Assembly (NCBI RefSeq): GCF_030409305.1
Contig: NZ_JAUFPQ010000029.1
Coordinates: 21,046-85,045, forward strand
Length of the DNA: 64,000 bases
Source of the DNA: Halomonas maura
Lineage (GTDB): Bacteria; Pseudomonadota; Gammaproteobacteria; Pseudomonadales; Halomonadaceae
Direction: 5' to 3'
The notes under the pieces are model-generated. The model saw nothing but the letters and a program-made list of their open reading frames with translations, made no database searches and was not told where the DNA came from. Positions 54,144 through 62,766 of the stretch are shown here, piece by piece. Numbering within the stretch: position 1 is the stretch's first letter; each line of letters opens with the position of its first letter. The position numbers and the translations under genes are program-made.

Positions 54144-54569
54144 TCAGCCGTTGAAGAGGCCACGCTTGGCATGGCGCATGGAGATCTGGTCGTTGAGGGT
54201 CCAGAAGTCATAGAGCACCCCCAGGCCGAACAGCCCCAGGGTGCACAGGTAGACGAGGCCGGTGAACCACTTGCCGAGGTAGAAGCGATGGAGACCGAAG
54301 ACGCCGAGGAAGGTCAGCAGCAGCCAGGCCAGGGTGTAGTTGGTCGGCCCGGCCTGGAAGCGCAGGTCCGCCTGACGGTCCATGGCGGGGATCAGGAACA
54401 GGTCGATCAACCAGCCGATGCCGAGCAGCCCCAGGGTGAAGAACCAGAGGGTGCCGGTGACCGGCTTGCCGTAATAGAACCGGTGGGCGCCGAGGAAGCC
54501 GAACAGCCACAGCAGGTAGCCGATCAGCTTGCTGTGGGTGTCCTGGGAAGCGATGCGGGTGTGGGTCAT
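54144..54569 (-). CDS. TM2-domain membrane protein with two TM2 repeats
   Basis: A 141-residue protein with two copies of the TM2 unit: G-A-H-R-F-Y-Y-G-K (about residues 27-35) and G-L-H-R-F-Y-L-G-K (about residues 93-101), each followed by hydrophobic helices with G-L-L-G-I-G-W-L-I-D-L-F or G-L-F-G-L-G-V-L-Y-D-F. Role of bacterial TM2 proteins is unknown. Confidence 0.87.
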   Translation of the reverse strand: MTHTRIASQDTHSKLIGYLLWLFGFLGAHRFYYGKPVTGTLWFFTLGLLGIGWLIDLFLIPAMDRQADLRFQAGPTNYTLAWLLLTFLGVFGLHRFYLGKWFTGLVYLCTLGLFGLGVLYDFWTLNDQISMRHAKRGLFNG

Positions 54570-54875
54570 CTCGAGTCTCGTCTAATGCCGTTCCGGTCTG
54601 CCCCGGTCGCTGGACGACCGGGGGCTTTCGATCTACAGTGACCTTGCGGGCGGAAGCACCAGTCTCCCTGCGGCACTCGGTTGACGCAACCCTGGCGCTG
54701 ATGCACTATCCGCTGCGTTGGTCAGCAAGCAGAAAAGTCGTCAGTTGTACATCGATTCCTTCGATACACCCGGTGCGCACTTCTTCCTTGTCTTGCCCAC
54801 GCACTACGGGCTCGCGGTGCGGTCCCCGACCGGGCCGGCCCAGCACCATCATTTAGTTAGTTAAGGAAATCGACA
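54570..54875 (+). other. Leader and promoter region of the cold-shock gene
   Basis: A 306-bp region between divergent TM2 and csp genes. It has a perfect 9-bp hairpin at 54601-54623 (CCCCGGTCG-CTGGA-CGACCGGGG) and a weak promoter candidate (TTGACG at 54681, CACTAT at 54704, 17-nt spacer) that would leave a 5' leader of about 160 nt. Long structured leaders are usual for cold-shock mRNAs. No gene is supported. Confidence 0.45.
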
Positions 54876-55082
54876 ATGGCAACTGGCACTGTCAAGTGGT
54901 TCAACGACACCAAGGGCTATGGCTTCATCTCTCCGGACGACGGCGGTGATGACCTGTTCGCTCACTTCTCCGAGATTCAGGCTGAAGGTTTCAAGTCCCT
55001 GCAGGACGGTCAGAAGGTCACCTTCGAGGTCACCCAGGGCAAGAAGGGCCTTCAGGCCTCCAACATCCGGGTCACCGACTGA
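54876..55082 (+). CDS. Cold-shock protein, CspA family
   Basis: A 68-residue single cold-shock domain. RNP1 is K-G-Y-G-F-I and RNP2 is D-L-F-A-H-F-S, both intact, after the usual T-G-T-V-K-W-F-N start. Binds single-stranded RNA/DNA and melts mRNA structure. AAGGAAA precedes the ATG, and a strong terminator follows. Confidence 0.96.
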   Translation: MATGTVKWFNDTKGYGFISPDDGGDDLFAHFSEIQAEGFKSLQDGQKVTFEVTQGKKGLQASNIRVTD

Positions 55083-55134
55083 ACTCGTGACACCGCGTTG
55101 ACCCGCGGCGCCGATCTCCAGCATCGGCACCAGC

Positions 55135-55161
55135 AAAGGCCCGCCATCGGCGGGCCTTTTT
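55135..55161 (+). terminator. Rho-independent terminator after the csp gene
   Basis: A perfect stem (AAAGGCCCGCC / GGCGGGCCTTT) with a 3-nt loop and a run of five T residues, about 50 nt after the stop. Confidence 0.93.
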
Positions 55162-55174
55162 CATGAATGGCCGC

Positions 55175-55876
55175 TCAGGGCGCCGACTCCCCGGTCGCGG
55201 CCTCTTCGTCATCGTCCTGCGTCGCGGCGTCCTCGACGTCGGTGGACTCGCGAATCTCGCCGGGCACTTCCTGCTCGGCCTGCTCGAACTGCTCGTCGAT
55301 CTTCTTGCTGGCCTCCTCGAAGCGCCGCTCGGTCTCCTCGAGGATCGCCTCGACCTCGGGATCCGAGCTGCCCTGGAGATCGGGCTCGCTGGCCGGCGAG
55401 GAGGCGTCCTCGTCGAGGGTCGTCTCCAGCTCCGTCGTCGCCTCGGCCCCCGATGCCGGCTCGGGCGACTCGCGCTCGGCCTGCTCGAACTGCTCATCGA
55501 TCTTCTTGCTGGCTTCCTCGAAGCGCCGCTCGGTCTCGCGAATGATCTCGTCGACCTCGGCGCTGGTGGACTCGCCGGGCAGCGCGGTCTCCTCGCTCAG
55601 GGTGTCGGTAGCCGGCGCATCCTCCAGGGCGGCCTCGTCGGCCGATGCCTCCGCGTCCGTCTCCATCGCCGCCTCGTCCGCCGTCTCGCCCTCGGACTCG
55701 GTCGCCGTGGCGCTCGCCGCCTCGCCATCGGCCGGGTCGGCCTCGGTGGACTGTGCGGGGGCAGCCGGGCTCTCACTCGACGCCTCGGCGGGGGTACTCT
55801 CGTCATCGCCATCGCCACAAGCGGCGAGGCCGACTGCCAATGCCAGGACAACCGGCATCCAGGGTTTCATGGTCAT
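55175..55876 (-). CDS. Acidic lipoprotein with duplicated coiled-coil motif, unknown function
   Basis: A 233-residue predicted lipoprotein: signal peptide with lipobox L-A-A-C (Cys20), followed by Gly-Asp, then an extremely acidic, Ala/Ser/Glu-rich low-complexity chain. Residues 114-134 and 181-201 are the same 21 residues (T-E-R-R-F-E-E-A-S-K-K-I-D-E-Q-F-E-Q-A-E core), each preceded by V-D-E-I-I or V-E-A-I-L, a likely coiled coil. Start chosen at 55876 with GGGAG upstream; the ATG two codons later is equally possible. Acid-rich composition suits a halophile. Confidence 0.75.
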   Translation of the reverse strand: MTMKPWMPVVLALAVGLAACGDGDDESTPAEASSESPAAPAQSTEADPADGEAASATATESEGETADEAAMETDAEASADEAALEDAPATDTLSEETALPGESTSAEVDEIIRETERRFEEASKKIDEQFEQAERESPEPASGAEATTELETTLDEDASSPASEPDLQGSSDPEVEAILEETERRFEEASKKIDEQFEQAEQEVPGEIRESTDVEDAATQDDDEEAATGESAP

Positions 55877-55937
55877 CCTTCTCTCCCTTGAGTGGAGGGT
55901 TATTCCACCAAAGCGACACCGCCACCGCAAGGCGAGT

Positions 55938-56366
55938 TCACCGGGCGAACAGCTGCCCCTGGATATCCCGGAAGGCCTTGAACTCGAGGGCGTTGCCGCT
56001 GGGGTCGCGGAAGAACATCGTGGCCTGCTCGCCGGGCTCGCCGCGAAAGCGGATATAAGGCTCGATCTCGAAGCGCACGCCCGCCGCGGTCAGGCGGTCG
56101 ACCAACGCCTCCCAGGCGGGCATCTCCAGCACCACGCCGAAGTGAGGAACCGGTACCCCATGACCATCGACGGGATTGCGGTGATCCTCCCGGGGCGCCT
56201 CGCCGAGGGCCGGGTCGAGGTGGCAGACGAACTGGTGGCCGAACAGATCGAAGTCGACCCAGGTATCGCTCGAGCGCCCCTCGTCGCAGCCCAGCAGTTC
56301 GCCATAGAAGCGGCGGGCCTCGGCCAGGTCACGCACCGGCACGGCGAGATGGAAGGGAGTCAGCAT
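55938..56366 (-). CDS. VOC-family (glyoxalase/dioxygenase-like) protein
   Basis: A 142-residue vicinal-oxygen-chelate protein. The two beta-alpha-beta-beta-beta modules start at F-H-L-A-V-P-V-R-D-L-A-E-A-R-R-F-Y and P-H-F-G-V-V-L-E. Metal-ligand candidates are His6, His76 and the Glu of N-A-L-E-F-K; the F-F-R-D-P-S-G-N-A-L-E-F end is typical. Substrate not assignable. Confidence 0.88.
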   Translation of the reverse strand: MLTPFHLAVPVRDLAEARRFYGELLGCDEGRSSDTWVDFDLFGHQFVCHLDPALGEAPREDHRNPVDGHGVPVPHFGVVLEMPAWEALVDRLTAAGVRFEIEPYIRFRGEPGEQATMFFRDPSGNALEFKAFRDIQGQLFAR

Positions 56367-56399
56367 GGCACGACCTCCGGATGTCGATGGACGAAGGCT

Positions 56400-57332
56400 T
56401 CATGATGCCGCGACGGCCCGCGACTGGCCAGCACTCCCTGAGGCCAGCAGCGGGCAGTCCGCCGGCACCACCAGGTCGAGGGCGGCGGCATCGACCTCGA
56501 CCCGGAAGCCCTGTCGCTGGCAAGGCTCGCCATCCAGCGTCAGCGGCAGCGGCTGCTCGCCCTCGAAGCTCAACCAGGGAGTGCGGAAGGTCTCGACGAA
56601 GGCGCCCTCGGCGGGTCGCGCCTGCAGTTCCCGGCGCATGCGCCACATGTCGCGCAGCGATCGGAAGTCGCGCAGCACCAGCACGTCAAGCAGGCCATCA
56701 TCGATCCTCGCCTCGGGGGTCAACCGCTGGCCACCGCCGGAACGGGTGCCGTTTCCCAGGGCCAGCACGAACAGCGAGGCCTGACGCTCGCCACCGGCCC
56801 AGCGCAGCCGCCCCGGGTAGGGTTGGTACTGCCAGGCCTTGAGCGCACCGATCAGCGAGTAGGCGCCACCCCCCAGCAGGCGCTTGAGGCTCTTGGGGGT
56901 CGAGGAGGTGACCTCGGCGCCGAAGCCACCGGTGGCCATGTTGAGGAAGTGGCGGCCGTCCAGGTGCGGCACGTCGATGGGCCACGCCGCCTCCTGCAGG
57001 GCCACCCGCAGCGCCGCCTCGGCCTCCAGCGGCAGCCCCAGGGCGCTCGCCAGGTCATTGGCGCTGCCCAGCGGCAGGATGCCCAGGACCGGTCGCCGCT
57101 GCCGTGGCAGGCGCATCAGCCCGCAGGTGACCTCGTTGACGGTACCGTCGCCGCCCGCGGCGATCACCCGGTCGATCCCCTCCTGGCCGGCCCACTCGGC
57201 CAGGCGGGCGGCGTCGCCGGCCTCCCAGGTGACCCAGACCTCCAGGGCCAGTCCCGCGTCGCGACAGGCGAGCACCGCCTCGCGTACCGCCGGCAGCTGG
57301 GCCGCCTTGCCATTGAGGATCATCATGGCCAT
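56400..57332 (-). CDS. Diacylglycerol-kinase-family lipid kinase (YegS-like)
   Basis: A 310-residue kinase with the DAGK catalytic motif A-A-G-G-D-G-T-V-N-E-V near residue 58 and L-G-S-A-N-D-L-A near residue 88, followed by the beta-sandwich C-terminal domain (G-G-F-G-A-E-V; I-D-D-G-L-L-D-V). This is the YegS layout; YegS phosphorylates phosphatidylglycerol in vitro. The exact substrate here is unknown. Confidence 0.9.
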   Translation of the reverse strand: MAMMILNGKAAQLPAVREAVLACRDAGLALEVWVTWEAGDAARLAEWAGQEGIDRVIAAGGDGTVNEVTCGLMRLPRQRRPVLGILPLGSANDLASALGLPLEAEAALRVALQEAAWPIDVPHLDGRHFLNMATGGFGAEVTSSTPKSLKRLLGGGAYSLIGALKAWQYQPYPGRLRWAGGERQASLFVLALGNGTRSGGGQRLTPEARIDDGLLDVLVLRDFRSLRDMWRMRRELQARPAEGAFVETFRTPWLSFEGEQPLPLTLDGEPCQRQGFRVEVDAAALDLVVPADCPLLASGSAGQSRAVAAS

Positions 57333-57465
57333 TGCGTTCCCCTGCTCCCTGCCGCGGTCATGCGCGCTTCACGCGGGGCCGACACGATGAAAAGATGAAT
57401 GCCATTCACTTTATGACTTCCTTACACTATCCGCCTTCCCGGAACATCCGGTACAGGGAGACGTC

Positions 57466-59064
57466 ATGATCGATCCGGCCTTCATTCTCGCGGCCTTCCT
57501 CGGCGGCCTGACCGCCATGAGCCTGCGCCTGCCGCCCCTGGTGGGGTTTTTGGCCGGCGGCTTCGTGCTCAATGCCCTGGGATATGATGCCACGCCGCTC
57601 CTCGACATCCTGGCCGATGTGGGGGTCACGCTGCTGCTGTTCAGCATCGGCCTCAAGCTGGACATCCGCACCCTGCTGCGCAACGACGTCTGGGGAGGCG
57701 CCTCCCTGCACATGCTCGCCTCGACGCTGTCGCTGGTGGGCCTGCTCTCTCTGCTCAAGTGGCTGGGCCTGCCGCTGCTGGCGGATTCCGGTTGGCAGAC
57801 CCTGGCCCTGCTCGGCTTCGCGCTGAGCTTCTCGAGCACGGTCTTCGTGGTCAAGGTACTGGAAAAGCGCAGCGAGACCCAGACCGCCTATGGCCGCCTG
57901 GCCATCGGCGTGCTGATCATGCAGGACATCTTCGCGGTGGTCTTCCTCACCGCCTCCACCGGCTCCCTGCCAAGCCCCTGGGCCCTGGCCCTGGTGCTGT
58001 TGATCCCCCTGGCGCCGGCCCTGCGCGCCCTGCTCGACCGCCTGGGGCACGGCGAGATGCAGATGCTGTTCGGCATGCTGCTGGCCCTGGTGCTGGGCTA
58101 TGCGCTGTTCGAGTCGCTGGGCGTCAAGGGCGACCTCGGCGCCCTGATCATCGGCCTGCTGCTGGCCCCCCACCCCGCCGCCCAGACCCTGGCCCGCTCG
58201 ATATTCAGCCTCAAGGAGTTGCTGCTGGTGGGCTTCTTCCTGAGCCTCGGCCTGACCGCGATGCCCGACTGGGAACTGCTCGGCGTTGCCCTGCTGCTGG
58301 TGCTGCTGCTGCCGCTCAAGAGCCTGCTGTACCAGTGGGTCTTCCTGCGCTTCCGCATGCGCCACCGGACCTCGGTGCTGTCGACGCTGAGCCTGACCAA
58401 CTACTCGGAATTCGGCCTGATCGTGGGTGCCATCGCCGCCAGCAACGGCTGGCTGCCGGCGAGCTGGCTGGTGGTGTTGTCGCTGGCGGTGGCCCTGAGC
58501 TTCGGCGCCTCGGCGATCCTCAACGGCTTCAGCGAGCGGATCTACCGCTGGCTGGAACCGCGCCTGCCGGCCATCGACATCAGCGAACTCTCCCCGAGCG
58601 ACCGGCCCATCGAGGTCGGCGATGCCGAGGCGGTGGTGCTGGGCATGGGGCGCATCGGGCGCAGCGTCTATCGCCGCCTGCAGAAGGAATACGGGCTGCA
58701 GGTGCTGGGCATCGACAGCAACCCCAAGAGCATCAAGCGCCTCACCGCGCTCGGTTTCAACGTGCTGGAGGGGGATGCCGTGGATTCCGACTTCTGGGAC
58801 AAGCTGCTGATGTCGCCGGACGTGCGCATGGTGGTGCTGGCCATGCCCCACCATGCCGGCAACCTCTTCGCCCTCAAGCAGCTGCGCTCGCGCCGCTTCC
58901 AGGGCCGCATCACCGCGGTGGTGGAGTTCCCCGAGGAGATCGAGCCGATCCGCGAGCTCGGCGCCCACGCCGTCTTCCACGTCTACGACGAGGCAGGCCG
59001 GGCGCTCGCCGACAGCGCCGCGGAAGAGGCCGGCATCGCCTCGCGGACCAGCCAGCTGGGCTGA
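57466..59064 (+). CDS. CPA2 cation:proton antiporter with TrkA-N domain
   Basis: A 532-residue membrane protein: about twelve helices (P-P-L-V-G-F-L-A-G-G-F, L-L-L-F-S-I-G-L-K-L, S-F-S-S-T-V-F-V-V-K-V-L-E) followed near residue 385 by a TrkA-N nucleotide-binding domain (V-V-L-G-M-G-R-I-G-R-S-V) with the acidic I-D-S-N-P end. This is the KefB/YbaL type of K+(Na+)/H+ antiporter. No ancillary kefF/kefG-like gene is adjacent. Confidence 0.92.
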   Translation: MIDPAFILAAFLGGLTAMSLRLPPLVGFLAGGFVLNALGYDATPLLDILADVGVTLLLFSIGLKLDIRTLLRNDVWGGASLHMLASTLSLVGLLSLLKWLGLPLLADSGWQTLALLGFALSFSSTVFVVKVLEKRSETQTAYGRLAIGVLIMQDIFAVVFLTASTGSLPSPWALALVLLIPLAPALRALLDRLGHGEMQMLFGMLLALVLGYALFESLGVKGDLGALIIGLLLAPHPAAQTLARSIFSLKELLLVGFFLSLGLTAMPDWELLGVALLLVLLLPLKSLLYQWVFLRFRMRHRTSVLSTLSLTNYSEFGLIVGAIAASNGWLPASWLVVLSLAVALSFGASAILNGFSERIYRWLEPRLPAIDISELSPSDRPIEVGDAEAVVLGMGRIGRSVYRRLQKEYGLQVLGIDSNPKSIKRLTALGFNVLEGDAVDSDFWDKLLMSPDVRMVVLAMPHHAGNLFALKQLRSRRFQGRITAVVEFPEEIEPIRELGAHAVFHVYDEAGRALADSAAEEAGIASRTSQLG

Positions 59065-59116
59065 GCCCCGCCTTGCCTTGCGCGAGGCCTTGTCGCGATA
59101 CTTGAACCTTGATCCC

Positions 59117-59145
59117 GGGGCCGGCGGCACCCTGCCGCCGGCCCC
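59117..59145 (+). terminator. Hairpin after the CPA2 antiporter
   Basis: Perfect 13-bp arms (GGGGCCGGCGGCA and complement) with a 3-nt loop, 52 nt after the antiporter stop. No T-run; the small downstream gene may still be cotranscribed. Confidence 0.55.
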
Positions 59146-59169
59146 TGCTGCCACAGGACCCCAGACTCC

Positions 59170-59457
59170 ATGCAAGACGCCTTCGACGTCATCGGCCAGG
59201 CCTTCGGCCAGTTCATCCGCTACCTCGTCGACGCCCTGTTGGGCTTTTTCGGCGGCCTCGACGATGCCGCGAGCGGCTTCCTCCAGGGCACCTCCGACAC
59301 CCTCGGCATCGCCCCCTCGCTGCTCAGCCTGCTGGTGCTGGCCTTCGGCCTCTGGCTGCTGTGGAAGGCCCTGCGTGCGATCCTGCGCCAGGCGATCATC
59401 GTCGCGCTGATCTGGGCCTTCCTGGGGGCGACCGTGCTCAGCTGGCTGATCCACTAG
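59170..59457 (+). CDS. 95-aa membrane protein, unknown function
   Basis: A short protein with an amphipathic N-terminal half (F-D-V-I-G-Q-A-F-G-Q-F-I-R-Y-L-V-D-A-L-L-G-F-F) and two C-terminal membrane helices (L-L-S-L-L-V-L-A-F-G-L-W-L-L-W and A-I-I-V-A-L-I-W-A-F-L-G-A-T-V-L). I do not recognise the family. It lies downstream of the antiporter on the same strand and may be an accessory membrane peptide. Confidence 0.65.
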   Translation: MQDAFDVIGQAFGQFIRYLVDALLGFFGGLDDAASGFLQGTSDTLGIAPSLLSLLVLAFGLWLLWKALRAILRQAIIVALIWAFLGATVLSWLIH

Positions 59458-59464
59458 GCGGCCG

Positions 59465-59512
59465 GCCAGACGCGACGACGCCGCCCCGGGAGGCGGCGTC
59501 GTCGCGTCTGGC
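59465..59512. terminator. 21-bp perfect stem between the small membrane gene and pepN
   Basis: Two 21-bp arms are perfectly complementary around a 6-nt loop (CCGGGA), 8 nt after one stop and 14 nt before the other. It is the longest perfect stem in the window and probably acts on both convergent transcripts. No T-run. Confidence 0.7.
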
Positions 59513-59525
59513 GAGGACCGACGGG

Positions 59526-62156
59526 TCAGGCCAGCGCCTTCTCGATCACCTCATAGACATTGGCCGAGAGTTTCTCGCCGCGGATGCGCTCGAGCTCGGC
59601 CTTCATCAGGGCCTGGCGGGCCTCGTCGAAGCGTCGCCAGCGGGTCAGCGGCGTGACCAGCCGGGCGGCGATCTCCGGGTTCAGCCGGTTGAGCTCGATG
59701 ACCACGTCGGCCAGCAGCCGATAGCCCTCGCCGTCGAGGCGGTGGAAGTTGACCCGGTTCTGGGCGAAGGCGCCGATCAAGGCCCGGACCCTGTTGGGGT
59801 TGGTCAGCGAGAACGCCGGGTGGTCCATCAGGAACTTGACCCGCTCCAGGGCATCCGACTGCGGACGCGTCACCTGGATGCTGAACCACTGGTCCATGAC
59901 CAGCGGATCGTGCGCCCACTTCTCGCCGAAGGCCCGCAGCGCCGGGTCCGCGAGGTCGCCGCGGCTGCTGTGGGTCAGCAGGGTCAGGGCCTGGCGCACG
60001 TCGGTCATGTTGTGGTCCGCCTCGAACTGGCGACGGGCCAGCTCGATGCCTTCCTCGTCCTCGATGCTCATCAGGTAGGACAGGGCGACGTTCTTCAGGC
60101 TGCGCGCGCCGATCTGCTCGGGCTCCGGCGCGTAGGGCGCGTCGAGGCGGTTCGCCGCGTAGACCCGCAGGAAGTCGTCGCGCAGCGCCAGCGCCAGGGA
60201 CTGCTTGACGAACAGGCGGGCCGCGTGGATGGCATCGACGTCGACCAGCGGCTGCTGCTCGGCGATATAGGCTTCGGAGGGCAGGGTCAGCATCTCCGCG
60301 AGTACCGCCTTGTCGTCGGTCTCGGTATCGAGCAGGGCCCGGAAGGCCTCCACCACTCGCGGGTCCATGACCTTCTCGACGCCGTTGCGATGGGCGGCGA
60401 TCAGGTCGTCGAGGGCCAGCAGCGCCAGGCGCTGGCCGGCATCCCAGCGGTTGAAGCCATCGCTGTCGTTGGCCAGCAGGAAGGCCAGGTCCTCACGGGA
60501 GTAAGGGTAGTGCAGCTTGACCGGTGCCGAGAAGCCGCGCAGCAGCGACGGCACCGGGGCCTCCTCCACGTCGGTGAACACGAACTCCTGCTCGTCCTCG
60601 CGCAGGTGGATCACCGCATCCCGGCCCAGCGCCTCGCCGTCCAGGGTCAGCGCCAGGTCGCGCCCGGTCTTGGTGCCGACCAGGCCCAGCCGGACCGGGA
60701 TGTGCAGCGCCTGCTTGTCGGGCTGGCCCGGCGTGGCCGGGGTGCGCTGGCGCAGCACCAGGCGATAGACGCCGTTGGCGTAGTCGTACTCGCCGTGGGC
60801 ATCGATCTCCGGGGTGCCGGCCTGGGAGTACCAGCGCATGAACTGGTCGAGGTCCTGGCCGGAGGCCTCCGCCATGCAGCCGACGAAGTCCTCGATGGTC
60901 ACCGCCTGGCCGTCGAAGCGCGTGAAGTAGCGGTCGGCGCCGCGCCGGAAGGCCTCCACGCCCACCAGGTTGCGCAGCATGCGCACGATCTCGGCGCCCT
61001 TCTCGTAGATGGTCAGGGTGTAGAAGTTGCCGATCTCGATGTAGTGATCCGGCCGCACCGGATGGGCGGTGGGCCCGGCATCCTCGGCGAACTGGGCGGT
61101 GCGGAAGAAGGAGGCCTCCTCGATGCGCTTGACCGGCGCCGAGTTGGTATCCGCGGAGAAGCACTGGTCGCGGAAGACGGTGAAGCCCTCCTTCAGCGAC
61201 AGCTGGAACCAGTCGCGGCAGGTCACCCGGTTGCCCGACCAGTTGTGGAAGTATTCGTGGGCGACGATGCCCTCGACCCGCTGGAAGGCGGCATCGGTGG
61301 CGGTGTGGGGATGGGTCAGCACCGCCGCCGAGTTGAAGATGTTGAGCCCCTTGTTCTCCATGGCGCCCATGTTGAAGTCGTTGACCGCCACGATCATGAA
61401 CAGGTCGAGGTCGTATTCCCGGCCGTAGCTCTCCTCGTCCCAGCGCATGGCACGCTTCAGGGAGGCCATGGCGTGGTCGGTCTTGCCCAGGTTCTCTTCC
61501 TCGACCCAGATCTGCAGGGTGACCTCACGACCGCTCAGGGTGGTGAAGCGGTCCTCGACCTTCTGCAGGTCGCCGGCCACCAGGGCGAACAGGTAGCTGG
61601 GCTTGGGGTGGGGATCCTCCCAGGTCACGAAGTGACGCTCGCCGGGCAGGCTGCCCCGCTCCACCGGGTTACCGTTGGACAGCAGCACCGGCAGGCTCGC
61701 GGCATCGCCGATCAGCGTGGTCGAGAAGGTCGCCATGACATCCGGGCGATCGGGATAGAAGGTGATGCGGCGGAAGCCCTCGGCCTCGCACTGGGTACAG
61801 AACATGCCGCCCGACTGGTAGAGCCCCTCGAGCGCCGTGTTGTCCTCGGGCACGATCTCCACCTCGGTGTCCAGCAGGAAGCGCTCCGGCACTCGCTCCA
61901 CCCGCAGGCCGCGCTCGGTGAGCGCATACTCGTCCGCCCCCAAGGGCTGGCCGTCGATGGCGATGGCCTTGAGGTCGAGCTGCTCACCGTCGAGTTCCAG
62001 CGGCTCGCCGGCCTGCCGCTCGGGGTGACGCTCGAGGTGCAGGCGTGCCTTGACGCGGGTGGCGGCGGGGTCGAGGTCGAAGGTCAGCTCGGTGTGGGTG
62101 ACCCGGTAGGCGGGAGGGCGGTAGTCGCTCAGGTAGATCGGTTGCGGTTCGGACAT
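59526..62156 (-). CDS. pepN: Aminopeptidase N
   Basis: An 876-residue M1 zinc aminopeptidase, the size of E. coli PepN. The exopeptidase motif G-A-M-E-N is near residue 264, and the zinc motif H-E-Y-F-H with the downstream Glu (S-L-K-E-G-F-T-V-F-R-D) is near residue 299. The C-terminal helical domain (W-R-R-F-D-E-A-R-Q) is complete. The ATG at 62156 has AGGAG upstream and gives the E. coli-like N-terminus. Confidence 0.97.
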   Translation of the reverse strand: MSEPQPIYLSDYRPPAYRVTHTELTFDLDPAATRVKARLHLERHPERQAGEPLELDGEQLDLKAIAIDGQPLGADEYALTERGLRVERVPERFLLDTEVEIVPEDNTALEGLYQSGGMFCTQCEAEGFRRITFYPDRPDVMATFSTTLIGDAASLPVLLSNGNPVERGSLPGERHFVTWEDPHPKPSYLFALVAGDLQKVEDRFTTLSGREVTLQIWVEEENLGKTDHAMASLKRAMRWDEESYGREYDLDLFMIVAVNDFNMGAMENKGLNIFNSAAVLTHPHTATDAAFQRVEGIVAHEYFHNWSGNRVTCRDWFQLSLKEGFTVFRDQCFSADTNSAPVKRIEEASFFRTAQFAEDAGPTAHPVRPDHYIEIGNFYTLTIYEKGAEIVRMLRNLVGVEAFRRGADRYFTRFDGQAVTIEDFVGCMAEASGQDLDQFMRWYSQAGTPEIDAHGEYDYANGVYRLVLRQRTPATPGQPDKQALHIPVRLGLVGTKTGRDLALTLDGEALGRDAVIHLREDEQEFVFTDVEEAPVPSLLRGFSAPVKLHYPYSREDLAFLLANDSDGFNRWDAGQRLALLALDDLIAAHRNGVEKVMDPRVVEAFRALLDTETDDKAVLAEMLTLPSEAYIAEQQPLVDVDAIHAARLFVKQSLALALRDDFLRVYAANRLDAPYAPEPEQIGARSLKNVALSYLMSIEDEEGIELARRQFEADHNMTDVRQALTLLTHSSRGDLADPALRAFGEKWAHDPLVMDQWFSIQVTRPQSDALERVKFLMDHPAFSLTNPNRVRALIGAFAQNRVNFHRLDGEGYRLLADVVIELNRLNPEIAARLVTPLTRWRRFDEARQALMKAELERIRGEKLSANVYEVIEKALA

Positions 62157-62235
62157 CGAGGATGGCTCCTGTCGAGAATTGCCGGCCATTGTACGGCGCT
62201 CCCAGCCCGAACCTCAAAGTGGCGGCGGCAGCCCC

Positions 62236-62613
62236 TCAGGGCTCGGCGACAGGCTCCGGTCGGGTGACGATCCACAGGCCCACCAGCGTGAGCCCGGCAA
62301 TCAGCCCCAGCTTCAGCCACAGCTGGCCGACGGTGAGGACCAGCACCAGCATCGAGACGGCCAGCATGGCGCCGGCCAGCCACTTGGCATGGCGGGGAAT
62401 CGCCCGCTCCCCTTCCCAGGCCGTCACCGCCGGCCCGAAGCGGGGATGGCGACGGATCCAGCCGGCGAAGCGCGGCGAGCCCTTGGAGGCCGACCAGACC
62501 GCCAGCAGCATGAAGCAGGTGGTGGGCAGCAGGGGCAGGAAGGCGCCGATCACGCCCAGCAGGAAGCTGATTCCGGCCAGGGTCATGAAAGCGGCACGGC
62601 GTGCTTGGGACAT
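62236..62613 (-). CDS. DUF454 (YbaN-like) inner-membrane protein
   Basis: A 125-residue protein with three to four membrane helices. The family motif is G-A-F-L-P-L-L-P-T-T-C-F-M-L-L-A (DUF454), followed by F-x-x-W-I-R-x-H-P-R-F-G-P. Function unknown. Confidence 0.88.
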   Translation of the reverse strand: MSQARRAAFMTLAGISFLLGVIGAFLPLLPTTCFMLLAVWSASKGSPRFAGWIRRHPRFGPAVTAWEGERAIPRHAKWLAGAMLAVSMLVLVLTVGQLWLKLGLIAGLTLVGLWIVTRPEPVAEP

Positions 62614-62733
62614 CGGGCGCTTACTCCCTGTGGCGACGAAGGCGCGTCACCCTCATTGAAGCGCATCGCCCCACCGCCTGCCAATGACCTTCGTCAATGG
62701 CCACGGCAGGCCGGCCCTATGGCGGGCGACGTC

Positions 62734-62761
62734 GCGGCGGGCGCCCTGCGGGGCCCGCCGC
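62734..62761 (-). terminator. Hairpin after the hsp20 gene
   Basis: Perfect 9-bp GC arms (GCGGCGGGC / GCCCGCCGC), just downstream of the hsp20 stop on the minus strand. No T-run. Confidence 0.4.
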
Positions 62762-62766
62762 GGGCC

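Noticed and set aside
54638..54856. 72-codon frame upstream of the cold-shock gene
   Set aside because: No ribosome site or recognisable domain; it lies in what is expected to be promoter and structured leader sequence.
59109..62267. A plus-strand open frame of over 1000 codons opposite pepN
   Set aside because: It mirrors pepN codon for codon, lacks a recognisable domain and a ribosome site, and is a GC-driven antisense shadow.
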